Source: Capitulum mitella
Lineage: Eukaryota > Arthropoda > Thecostraca > Pollicipedomorpha > Pollicipedidae
Length of the DNA stretch: 64,000 nucleotides
Direction of reading: 5' to 3'
Assembly: GCA_030062745.1 (NCBI GenBank)
Contig: CP099847.1
Coordinates: 28,506,923 to 28,570,922, forward strand
Positions 10,446 through 20,998 of the stretch are shown one piece after another. How positions within the stretch are numbered: position 1 is the first letter of the stretch; each line of letters starts with the position of its first letter. The notes below the pieces were generated by a model. That model was not told the origin of the DNA. It did not search any database and worked only from the letters and a program-made list of their open reading frames with translations. A program made the translations under genes and the position numbers.

Positions 10446-12042
10446 TTAACCCGCGCAGTGACAGGGGGTTTCGCGCTAACGCGCACTGGAACGGGGCCCA
10501 AAAGGAACCCCTTCTGATCTCGGAAACGAAAGAGCTAGAGACATGAAACTTTATAGACAGAGTAGGGCCATAACGGTTTATATTGTGTGCAATTTTCATG
10601 ACTCTAGGTCAATATCTTCAAGGTTAAAAGGAGTCAAAAAAATCAGTTTTGGACATTTTCTCTGCCCGTACAGACCATTCCGCACAACTTTTCGAACGAA
10701 ACGGGAAAAGGGCATTTGTTTGAACGTTAAAACGTGGAATACGACAACTTCCATTTATTTCACGTCTTGACTGAGGATTACGGGCCGAGGTCATGTCCAG
10801 TCATTGACCTATGCCGCAATTTTTTCATCTTTTGCAGATCAGATTTCGAGCAACGCATGATAAACGCATCTTTTCGCGTAATTTCAGTGAAGGTAGCCAA
10901 GATCGGTTCATTTCACCGCTTCCAGCGTTTATATTTATGTATGTATGTTTATGTATATATGTATATAGAAATGAGTATCAATGTGCCAAACGTGTTTTTA
11001 GTTAGGTCTTTGCATATTTCATATAAATCGACATATTTCAAAGCAAGTCTGGACCAGGTCGCAAAATAGTTGCCCTTGACCTTTTATGGCCTTGACCTGC
11101 ACTGACCCTGGTATATATCTATATATATATGCGTATCCACGTGTGCACAGGTGTTTTTATTAGGGTCTTTGAATGCATATTTCATAGACATCGGCATGTC
11201 GCAAAGCAAATCTGGACCAAGTCACAAGATATTCACCTTGACCTTCAATGACTGTGGCCTTCACTGATCCTGGTATACGTAAACGTATAAGTGTGCGCAC
11301 AAGTGTTTTTATTAGGGTCTTTGAATGCAAAGTTAATGCCAACCGACATGTTGCAAAGCAAATCTGGATCAGGTCACAAGCTGGTTGAGCTTGACCTTTG
11401 ATGACCTTGACCCCTATGGACCCTGATTTTGGTCTCAGTGCATCCACTACTTATGCCCGAATGACGTCGCGTGATTGTGTTCAAGCGGTAATGTTAGGTA
11501 GAACGCTAGTGTTTTCACAAAGTTCCCATTTGTCAGCGACAACCGTTATTTTCATTATGTTTGCTTGATTTCAAATGCTTAAAACTTCAAAATTGTCCGT
11601 CCGATTTCCGATTTTTCTGCGTCAATCGACGAGTTGTTTAATTGCCATAAATGTCACAAAGTAGCAGCAGTCATCTCCAATCCGTTCTGGGGATTTTCAA
11701 GAAAAATTGGTGGGTTGGTCGCAAAAGGCCCCATTTCCTTTGCGCGTGTTAATATGCGAAGTCTCATGTCAATCAACACATTTCTCAAAATGCCACGCCA
11801 CTTTCATTTCTTGGAGTATGGTCTTACTTGACCTGTCCTAGGTCAATGGCACGGGATGGCCCTGAGTTTAAAACTTGACACAAGGTATAAAAATGGTGCG
11901 TGAAAAGTCATGCCAAGTTTTGTATGTCCAAGTCGTCTCCTTTGTTTTTTTTGTTTCTTTTTGTATTTGTTTTTGTCTTTTTTTGCTAGCCTCAGAAACT
12001 GGAGGGAGGTTCTCATAACTCCACCGGGTCGGGAAGGCTTAA
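10446..12042 (+). mobile_element. TTAA-bounded non-autonomous element, third family (diverged)
   Basis: TTAACCCGCGCAGTGACAGG at the left resembles the left end of the elements at 14.4 and 58.5 kb. The right portion (GACCTGTCCTAGGTCAATGG, then an 'ACACAAGGTATAAAAATGGTG' block) matches their right portion, and the span closes at TTAA (12,039-12,042). It has no coding capacity. It contains three tandem 152-159-bp units (10,992-11,440). The right terminal repeat is much decayed, so the exact end is uncertain. Confidence 0.45.
10992..11440. repeat. Three tandem repeats of about 155 bp
   Basis: Units begin at 10,992, 11,151 and 11,303 with GTGTTTTTATTAGGGTCTTTG or a variant. Each contains a 'GCAAAGCAAATCTGGACCA' block and several TGACCT half-sites. 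The units are diverged, not homogenised. Confidence 0.8.
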
Positions 12043-12557
12043 GATACTTTGACATTTTCATTATATGCGTAAACCAACCAACCCGAAACTTGCGTAAAAC
12101 CTAAAAAAACTACCAAATTGAGCATCAAACCAAGTTTAAACACGTTCTTGCATACATTCGCTTGTATTTGCTTCTTCAAAGTTTGTTCCATTTATTTTGC
12201 ACATGATGTGTTACAGTGTACTAAAATGTATCGGTGATCGAAATAAAACTTTACCGAAGGCTACGAGAGATGGAAATCATCCATATCATCCGAGAACCTC
12301 GTCATAAGCAACGTACTGGTGTTACATATCGTATATGCTACTACGTATATGTATCGTATCTTACGAATTGCGGGTGTTGCATATCGTGCATGTTACATCA
12401 CTGCAGCAACCATTGCAAAGAAATTTACAAAAAAGTACCGAATCGTATATCAAATGGACCTATGAAATGCGATGTTGGCGTGGGATGGCGGTGTTTCCTT
12501 TCACATGTATAACTCCATTTGTTGAAAAACAAATGGCATCACGCAGGGCTCTTGATT

Positions 12558-12640
12558 CCTGTAAATGATTGGGGGCTGAGCCGAGGGCCCGGCAGCCTCC
12601 CCCCCCCGACAGTTTCTCAAATGATTGAGCGCACTTTATA
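12558..12640. repeat. Interspersed repeat fragment shared with 52,663-52,750
   Basis: The stretch CTGTAAATG..TGGGGG..GAGCCGAGGGCCCG, followed by a C tract and TTTCTCAA, occurs here and at 52.7 kb in the same orientation. A shorter related piece (GAGACCGAGGGCCCACCC) lies at about 12,770. It is part of an unidentified repeat family. Confidence 0.6.
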
Positions 12641-12699
12641 ATGACGACGTCAATTTTACGATTTCTCATATTTTTTTGGCATTTGTGCTTAAATGTAAA

Positions 12700-13780
12700 A
12701 GCATTTGTTCCATGCGTAAAGCATCTGCAGCAATATGCGCAAAGCAATCTGAAGGCAGACAGTATTGGGGGGAGACCGAGGGCCCACCCAAAAGTATGCA
12801 GATCGACAGTTATGGCATCAAATGGCTTTCCAGTGCTGCCATAAAATGCTACGTGTGTTATTTCTGCACTGCAGAGCTGTACTGGAAGTTATAAGAAATT
12901 CATCGCATCCAACAGTGGCGTGGTGACCATGGTGTGGTAGTCCGCTGGGTGTTGTTAAACAGCTTCGAAAGGTTCTGCCGCAACTTTTGGCCGCGACACT
13001 TTATTTGCCCTTTTTACCTTTTGCATTCCTGGCATCCAGCTGCATTGCGCGGTTATCTTTATGTCAAATCAGATAGTTCTCACTCCACACTTTCACGAAG
13101 CAAACACAGCTTCCATAAGCTTACCAAGACGGATATCAAACGAAAGGTAGGTCTTCCGAACATGTATATTGGACATCGGATTTCGCGTCCGCATATTTGT
13201 TTACAAAATGGCTTCAACTGGACATTCATTAGTTCTACGCGACGTGCCATTCGTGCTGTCAATATTCGCTTTCGATACAAAACCATACTGAGGCTTTGAA
13301 CTGGAACACCATAGCACGGGCTGAAAACCGTGTCACGATCAGCTAAACTGTGCTGCTAAACAGCCTTCGAAGTTTCGCCTTCTGGCCTTCACCTTCCATC
13401 GTTATATGGCCCTTTGTGCCTCTTGGGTCTCGTGTGGCTGGCTGCGTGGTGCGGTCATCGACAGATTGGTCCCCTCTGACGTCGGTAGGCTGCTGGGCCA
13501 AAGCAAACTTTGTTCATTTTCGCGGCCGACGGCGATTCTGAAGAAAGTTCACTTGTTGAGAAGCCATGGCGTGATGGTTTGTCCCCTGATGGTCGCGATC
13601 AGATGACATGAAGCTTGGTTTGGGGCGTTCAGAGTGGTTGAAATGGGAGAATGGTGTAGACGAATCTGGGTCAGTGCCGCCCCCCCCTCCGTGTCGGATT
13701 GTCGGCGATTTTACCAATTCAAAAGCAGAAGCAGCGCAGGTTGTTTTGAACTTAGTCATACAGATGACGATTATCCATCC
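12700..13780. other. No gene recognised
   Basis: Short open frames on both strands have no domains, apart from the related fragment near 12,770. Nothing else can be named. Confidence 0.4.
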
Positions 13781-13782
13781 CT

Positions 13783-14095
13783 AGATCTTGGATTCCAGTG
13801 ATCTTTCATAAAAGTGGTAACTGCATGTAGAGTAAGGTCCAAATCTTTGGGTCAGTCTTGAGTCCCAGATACTCCTGATACTGGTGGATACGCCGACAAA
13901 GATGATGGTGTGAGCTGGGATCAGATATGGATCTTCCCAAGACATTCCAGATATAGATCCTGTATCCAGGTGATCTTTCATGAAAGTGGTAACTGGACAT
14001 TGGATCAGGTCTAGGTCTTCTGGTGGATGCTGGTGCATATTTCAACAAAAGTAAGCCCAGATGTTGCATCAGAGATGGATGTTTGACAACGCCAG
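13783..14095. repeat. Two diverged tandem units of about 172 bp
   Basis: The segment GATCTTTCATAAAAGTGGTAAC at 13,800 recurs as GATCTTTCATGAAAGTGGTAAC at 13,972. Surrounding bases (GGATTCCAG/GTATCCAGG before, CATGTAGAGTAAGGTC/CATTGGATCAGGTC after) also align. Confidence 0.65.
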
Positions 14096-14413
14096 AACTT
14101 ATGTCTTAGATCCCTGCTAATCCTTAATTTCTAAGTCTATTCGGGCATGTTATGTCACGCCATTCATTATGTAAAAGGTAAACCGACTGGCGTGAATGAT
14201 AAACCTGTCTTTTGGATCAACATAAAAGTCGTTTTAAGTCCCTGAAGCTCATGTAATAAAACAAACACCCATCAATTCATGATATGACAAAGATAAACTC
14301 AGATCTTAAATCCAAATCTTGGATATTGGTTCTTTTATTCCCTGGATCCTTACAGCACATCAGAGGCTGGATCTTGGATCCCAATGGACGCTTCGATGAA
14401 CTGGAGGACATAC

Positions 14414-15631
14414 TTAACCCGCGCGCAACCGTCGGTCGGCCACGATCACGCTCGACTGGGGGAGCAGTTGGCCGCCCCCTCTAACTCACGAACGGTTGGT
14501 CGTACGATAAAAATAAACATACCGTTGGAAAGCTTGTGACGAGTAGAGCTCGAAAACGGTCTCATTTTTAGTTCTAGGTAATACATAAGCAATTTACGTC
14601 CTATGTATGTTTTCTCATAGCCGACTGTATGAGACCGAGAAACGGCCTGAATCTCAAGGGCTGTGACTAATAACGCATAGGTAAAGGCACCAGGGCGCAA
14701 GTAAAGGTCCACGAATGCCGATACACATCTAATTTCTCGGATTTGTTCAATATAAACGCCGGAACGTTGAGTTAAAGACACGGCAATTTTCGCGCCGGCT
14801 GTAGGTATGCGCCGCAGCCTTACGCAATAACAAATTGACGGGAACTAATTTTAGCGTTGCTTTATGTTTTTTCAAAAAACCCATCCATGAAAATTTTATT
14901 GATCTTAGTGGTTCTGGTGATGGTTTTTCATGCTTAAATTTCGGAAAAATTCATTACTTACCAATCTACAAAACTGGCGGAGCTTTATTCACAAGAGCCT
15001 GTTTGATTCCAACCTATGCAATTTTTTAAAACTTTTTGATGTTCCTGGTATTACTTACGTCTGTGCAAGCCAGTTCTGCCATGTCCTACCCATTCTGAGT
15101 AATTCATCGCTGATTTTAACGGTGGTACATTTTGGCTCACAACAGTTATTCGTGACTTGACCTCAGATCAATGGCTGGAAGTCATTGACACTTTGCCCAA
15201 TGACGGTAACTAGATGTCTGCTTCATTCCACACTAAAAATGTTACTAGATATTCCGCCAATTTCCGAAAAAAACGACGGAATGTCTTAAAAATGGGATTG
15301 ACCTTAGGTCAATGGCCCGGATAATACCAAAAAATCTGAGATAGTAGATTGGTTGCATCTATCAAGGTCACTAATCCCTGAAAGTATTGTTGTGATATCT
15401 TGTTTTGCGAAAAAGTTACAGGGCGCTAAACGTTTTTTGACATAGGTCCGTTTGACCTGACCTAGGTCAGGTACCTGACTTGGCCTGAAGTCAAAACTTT
15501 TACACAAGGTGTAAAAATGATGAGGCAAAAGGTACACGAAGTTTCGTGGCTCTGTGTTTGTTCGTTCTTTTGCAATCCCAGAAAACCTCATGGGGGGTCG
15601 GTCAACTGCCCCCCAGTCGGGGCGGGTTTAA
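14414..15631 (+). mobile_element. TTAA-bounded non-autonomous element, family 2 copy A
   Basis: It starts TTAACCCGCGCGCAACCGTCGG and ends AGTCGGGGCGGGTTTAA, so both ends carry TTAA and inverted CCCGC.C.. termini. The left end carries a second inner copy of the terminal motif (CGACTGGGGGAGCAGTTGGCC) that matches the right end better than the outermost copy does. There is no transposase. The interior contains TGACCT half-sites (TTGACCTGACCTAGGTCAGG). TTAA target sites and CCC-starting ends are typical of piggyBac-type transposons, so mobilisation by such a transposase is inferred. Confidence 0.7.
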
Positions 15632-15639
15632 TCTTGGAC

Positions 15640-17100
15640 TGGTTTGGCTTGGTTTGGATCCGAAATTTGCTGTCTTTGATCTGGATCCTGGAATATATGT
15701 TTGGTACCTTGGCACATGTCCCAACTTCCCTTGAGAATAGTCATGAGAATGTTACGTGCTAAATAAATTACCTGTCACAGGTAAAACTTCAAGAACATTT
15801 TGTGTTCCTTGCCAAGTCTACTTCCATGCGGCGGGTCCGGAATAACTACTAGTGCGCGTGCCTTTCCCTAGATGGCAGGGCGTCGGGGTAGATGTTCGGT
15901 TTACAGATACTTAATCATTGATCAAACCGGAGAAACCCATCATTTGCTGTTTGTGTTACTGTAAAATTTTGTTGAAATTAACGTTGCTGGCTATTCAGGC
16001 CTAAAGATTATAAGTGTCGAACACCTCTAGACGTCATCTGCTGCCTTTGTTCCCGTCTATCCCTGTCGCTTCCTCTCTATGTTTCTTGCCTATCCATTTT
16101 ACGTCTCTAAATTTTTCTTTGCCCGTCTCTCGCCCTCTCTTTCCGTACCAGCGTTTACGTTTTCCTTCTCTTTATCCATCATTGTTCATTGGTCGGCCTG
16201 TCCGCCTGTCCATCCGTTCGGGTGCTCAATTCTAATTTGATTTTATCATTTATACATTTCTTTTTACATACAGAGAGCATGGCAATCTCCAGATCAACGT
16301 TATCAAGTAATGTTACATCTCGACATCCCGTCCTGCTTTAAAGTAAATTATGCTGCTCTGTAATACCATGTCAGCGCTTGGCGTATTTGATCATGTGATT
16401 TCTATAACTGCGTCATCAATTTCAAGTCATATTGTCTACTTAACGTCGCAGATAAAGCTATATCAATCTCTTAATCCTCTACATCGCCCGATGAAAACAT
16501 GACACATGGCTCGTTCCTGTGCAATCAAATAACACGCCATCGTTTTTTATATGTCCCGGCTGGTGTCCAAACCCGATGATTCGTATTTCAAGAAATCATT
16601 TTCCAATTAAACTCCCTCTCCAAGAAGCCAAATAACGCGCGCTTATCAATCTTCGTTCGCTTATATTTCCAAGTAAAAACGGCGGCTGTCATTGGCAGCT
16701 CGCCTCCGAACAGCTTGATTTATAGTTGTGAATGCTTCGTTGGTTCTTTACACCTCAGAATGCACGACATCTGGGTGTTTCGTTGCATATAAAATATTTT
16801 TCACGCGGATTTGTAGCAAAAGTGAAATAGGGAAACCCCATGGTTGATGTCAGTTAAAGAGAGTGGCAACCGTAGACATCACCCGTTATCGCGCGACATG
16901 TATAAAATAATCCTTTTCGGCATCTTTGTTAGTGGCCATACTCTGTTACCAAATAATGTCGTCTTAACCATGCTGTACAGATCAAACGTTTTGCTCAAGA
17001 AAACTGCAAGGCGCTGGCATATCAAGGTTCCGGTCCATGATATCACCCGTTGAACATAAGATGTGACAGACAATGACATCGCTCGTCAGCCTTGTGGTAA
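15640..17100. other. No gene recognised
   Basis: This stretch holds pyrimidine-rich sequence (about 16,030-16,200) and otherwise unremarkable DNA. No domain-bearing frame or splice-supported exon was seen. Confidence 0.4.
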
Positions 17101-17108
17101 TCTATTTA

Positions 17109-17190
17109 GGTGACATGTCTTGTATGTACTTGTCTCGCATATACCTGTCTTGTATGTATTTAAGTGACATGTCTTGTATGTACATGCCTT
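17109..17190. repeat. Short tandem repeat
   Basis: GTGACATGTCTTGTATGTAC occurs twice with spacing of about 54 bp, with a partial third version (CTGTCTTGTATGTA) between them. Confidence 0.7.
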
Positions 17191-17810
17191 GACGTGTACT
17201 TGAACATTAATAGAATCTAATGACACTGCTTCTCATGGTGAAATGACCTTTGCAGAAGGATAGAACGTTTCAGGGCTTCTGCCAGATGGGAACTAGGAAA
17301 TTCGCCTAACACTTGTAAAACTATGTTGATGTGGAAAAAATAAATTCCTGGTGTAGTCGTAGTCGGCCCACTATTGGCTGTTGGTCGTACTGAGACAAAG
17401 ATCGTAAGGCATGCCTTACTGAAAATTTGTCCCAGTGGCCTTCAAATGAAAATAAGTGCAGCTCGCCATGCGGATTACGAATAAATTGGACTGCCATTGG
17501 TGCAGTGCATTCTTTAAATGCGTGATCCATAATTTTCATAGGACATTTTGGTAGGCAAAATCAGTGCCTCACGTCTCAGTGGAAGAAGCGCCACTTGATA
17601 AGGCTAAGTTCCGTAAAACAAAAGGCTTTCTAAACGATGGCGACCTTCGCAGTATCATGACAAATTTATGACATGACCTCGAAAGGGAGTCAAAGGTCAA
17701 TGACCAGTCGACGTATCTGCCTCAAATTTTTCTCAGTCGAACAAAATGTCATGGGGATAGGGGAATTCGTCATAGGGCACATCCCGGGGCTGCATCAACA
17801 CCTACGTGTC

Positions 17811-18090
17811 GTGATCGGTGCCTCAGTTGATAGAGCGCTAGTGTGCACATAAGATGTTAAGATGATGATGTTAAGATGGAAGGTAAGGCTAAGTACCTTG
17901 ATCGAACCCATCCTTGCAAGACGGGTTCGAGTCGACTGGCCCTCGATATTAAATCATCTGTTGCCTGCAACTGCGCGATCGGGTGTAGGAGTCGGATGCC
18001 TATGCAACAAGCTTTGCCTAGCGTAGGCTATAATTCCTAACATCTCCCAGCAACCATTCGAATCGAATTTATAAAACATAAAGTTAAAAA
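17811..18090 (+). mobile_element. tRNA-derived SINE, copy 2
   Basis: It begins GTGATCGGTGCCTCAGTTGATAG (box A like copy 1), has a duplicated or expanded segment before box B (GGTTCGAGTCG at 17,924), and ends with the same tail (GCAACAAGCTTTGC, later ATTTATAAAAC). The central body found in copy 1 is shortened. Confidence 0.75.
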
Positions 18091-18094
18091 GGGG

Positions 18095-20075
18095 ACGAAT
18101 CACAAATGGCAAACAAATTTAAGCGTTTGGCCATCGTATGTGGCACCTAACGCTGTGAAGATCCGATTGTTTCTAGTTGTACCCTCTTCGTGTTTGAGTT
18201 TGAGATATGCTATTGATATCTTTATGCATTTTCATAGTAACGTTACCGGCCATAAGATGTAATTGGTCACTGGCATTTAGGTCCGCGTTTGTCAATAACA
18301 CCAGCACAAAAAGAAAAAGTTGCATGGCCCTTTAATGATCACTTGATCCCTGAACCTATTATAGGTTGTCTCTGCGCTTGACACCTTTTCTCAGGCCGCT
18401 TTCTTATCAGAGCATCATCTCAGTCCTCTGGGCTGTCACAGACGATTCAGGTAAACTGTTTTGATTTCAGACGAAACACCTGACCAAACTTTTTGCTAAG
18501 GTTTGTTTTGACCCGGCGGTTCACAGGGTATAAAACTGCGTTTTGTGTCACTTTGGTAAGACCTGAGCTTTTTCGAGGTCAACACGTGTAATGATTTTTA
18601 AAGGATTCTTAATACATCTTACATGGGTTTCGCTTTTCGTAAATACAACGGACTTCTGGTGACAATTAGTTCTGCTAATTATATATGCTAAAATTACGCT
18701 TCCTCCGCCGCCTCCACCGACATGTGACGTCGCTAATGAATTTTCCCTGAAGTGACGTTTTTCCGGGTAAAATTTTAAGATGATTTAAAGCATAACAGGT
18801 GACGTCGGGGACGAAAAACATTAGTATAAATGAGATGAATATATGTCCTCTTTAAGATGGGGTCTAGGCCCAATTCACGCCAGACATTCAATGGTTGTCT
18901 CCTGAATATCATTTCGCATCTATACCAGTTTTGCTGCTAACCATCAACTATGCACTCGCCAGGCCTCGCGATGAAGATAAAGTGGGATATTTTTCAACTC
19001 ATATGAGGCGGGTGGCCGTCCATTCTCCGCAATTTAGTCACCATGGCGCCGGAGCTTACAGAAAGTTCATCTCCGTTCAGGACAAATAATTCACGAGACT
19101 GGAAAGACAATGTGCGGGACGAAAGGAAAAGTTCGGTAATATCTTAACCGAACTCTTAAAAGGCATCTTTGGTTTTTTTGTTTTTGTCGCCTAAGAAGCC
19201 TCCGGCGAGATTAAATTTTCCACGCGCTGGCAAATGGATGTAATTCTCCTGAGCGGAATAACACGAAGACAGATCGGAGACCCCAGACCCATCAGAGGCC
19301 AGACAACACAAAGCGTCTGACCGCCTTTGCAAGAGTTAAGACTACGTTTTCCGTGAAATAATGAATCATATTGTCTCAGTTTTATGGTGTTGAAATTCTC
19401 CCACAGGTCTATGATGGTAAGGCCATGTTGCGCCATTAAGAGAGCGTTTTAATGTACCATTTTCGGATGTCGATAGGAAACGCTTTTTTTGTAAAACGCG
19501 ACAACTTCAAAACTCGTCCGCAGTTACTACAGCATCTCCTAACGGGATGCTTAGTCCGAATATGACTGAGCAGCGTAACTGTTATGTCTTCTGTTCAACA
19601 CTTTCACTTCCTTCTTAAAGGTACATTTTGATACCGGGAAAAAATGAGAACCGGGAAACATGATTTGTGTAATTTTTTTTTCCATTGGGATGAGTTTGAA
19701 CATTTTTTTCTCGGAATATGAGACACACCATCACGCAAAAAGAACATTCTACCATATACATGCTGACCATAGCCACGGTTCCACCATATGTACGTGTAAT
19801 CCTTATGTTTGATGACGTAAAAACCTGCGGCATTTTTGGACTAGTGCTAGCAGCACAGGACAAACTGGTGGAATCCTACCAGCAGATATCGATGACAAGT
19901 GCAATGCTAAACATTCAGAATTATGATTGTTTACTACTGCCCCCTGCCACTGTTCCTGAGACGATGTATGCGCCTCGTCTGCGTTCGATGACGTGAGAAC
20001 TGAACATACTGCTGAAATCCAAACAATAACAACTGCGTGCATTACATGTCCTACGAAACAGACAACTTTACACAC
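18095..20075. other. No gene recognised
   Basis: The minus strand here could hold the missing last exon of the globin gene, but no short exon with an acceptor followed by a plausible H-helix ending could be identified by eye. Confidence 0.35.
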
Positions 20076-20079
20076 AGAC

Positions 20080-20607
20080 CGCGGCACGGTACACGGATGG
20101 TGATATCGCCGCACCGTTTGCCTCCACTGTTTGCGAACACCTGATGACGCTCGGACGTCGTCCGCCGCCCGCGTTCGGCACGCTCGGGCCGGATCCCGCG
20201 ACACTGCAGCCGCCCGACGCCGCGCGACGACCGCTCGGTGCCGAGCCTGTCCGATAAACAGCGCCAGCCCGAGGGCCCCACATCAGCCCCGGCCACTCGA
20301 GACGACGTCCGCAATCATCAGCGCGGCGGAGAGGCCGGAGGGCGCCCGGCGGCGCCGGCTTTGTCTCGCCGCCGCCGCCGCCGCCGCCGGCTCACGGTGG
20401 GAAACTGCCCGCGCTGACGGCCGCTCTTCGCCGGCGCCGGCAGGGCGGCATGCAGGCGCTGACGGTGTCCGCCGACGGCGCCGGCGACGGCTGCTGCCGC
20501 CGCAGCTCGGCCAGGGCTCGCGCCTGGGCGCAGCCGATCCACTGGGAACAAACGGCGGGCTCAGCTGGCGCGCGGACTCGCGGCTTGAGACGCTGCGCTG
20601 TGATTGA
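20080..20607. promoter_or_regulatory. CpG island just beyond globin exon 4
   Basis: About 530 bp is very CpG-rich and includes a (GCC)n run at about 20,368-20,391. It lies some 300 bp past the splice donor of globin exon 4, so it sits in the last globin intron or downstream of that gene. Open frames in it are low-complexity Arg/Ala/Gly. It may be the promoter of another gene or an internal or antisense promoter; direction is unknown. Confidence 0.45.
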
Positions 20608-20899
20608 CTGCCAGCGAGCGGCTTCCCGAACAGAAATACTGCTGAATTCTCGAGACTAGGAGGTAGTCCTAGAACTGACGCAATACTGCACTAAAACGTG
20701 TGTTTCGCAATACTGAACTAAAACGTGAAAGGTAAACATAATTAGCTCTGGAGGATTATTCTTGTGTGGAACAGTTGGCATCAAGCGTAAGAAACGGTCG
20801 AAAGCAATCCTTTTTCGTCGGATCTCAAACATCAACATTTTTAAGCAGCATGGTCCATTGTTATACGCCAAAATGATGCGAGAAACAGCATTATTTTAC

Positions 20900-20998
20900 C
20901 TGGAATAGCTTTTCCCACGCTCCCTGCGTTTCATCCTGCCAAATGCCCTTCTTTTCCAGCGATGATCTTATCACCAAGATAAACTGGTGACCAAGAAC
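20900..20998 (-). CDS. Globin X-like gene, exon 4 (helices G-H)
   Basis: Acceptor TTTACAG|GTT and donor CAG|GTAAAA bound 99 nt (33 codons, phase 0 at both ends). The translation starts VLGHQFILVIRSSLEKKG (helix G) and ends with DETQGAWEKLFQ (start of helix H with its conserved aromatic). Splicing after exon 3 places the junction at G7.0, the ancestral second globin intron. A further phase-0 intron inside helix H matches, within alignment uncertainty, the extra helix-H intron reported for globin X. The remaining H-helix residues need one more exon, which was not found. The joined coding sequence up to here is 142 codons from the ATG at 54,131. Confidence 0.88.

Noticed and set aside
20131-20607. 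158-codon open frame in the CpG island near globin exon 4
   Set aside because: Low-complexity translation with overlapping open frames on the other strand; better explained by composition.
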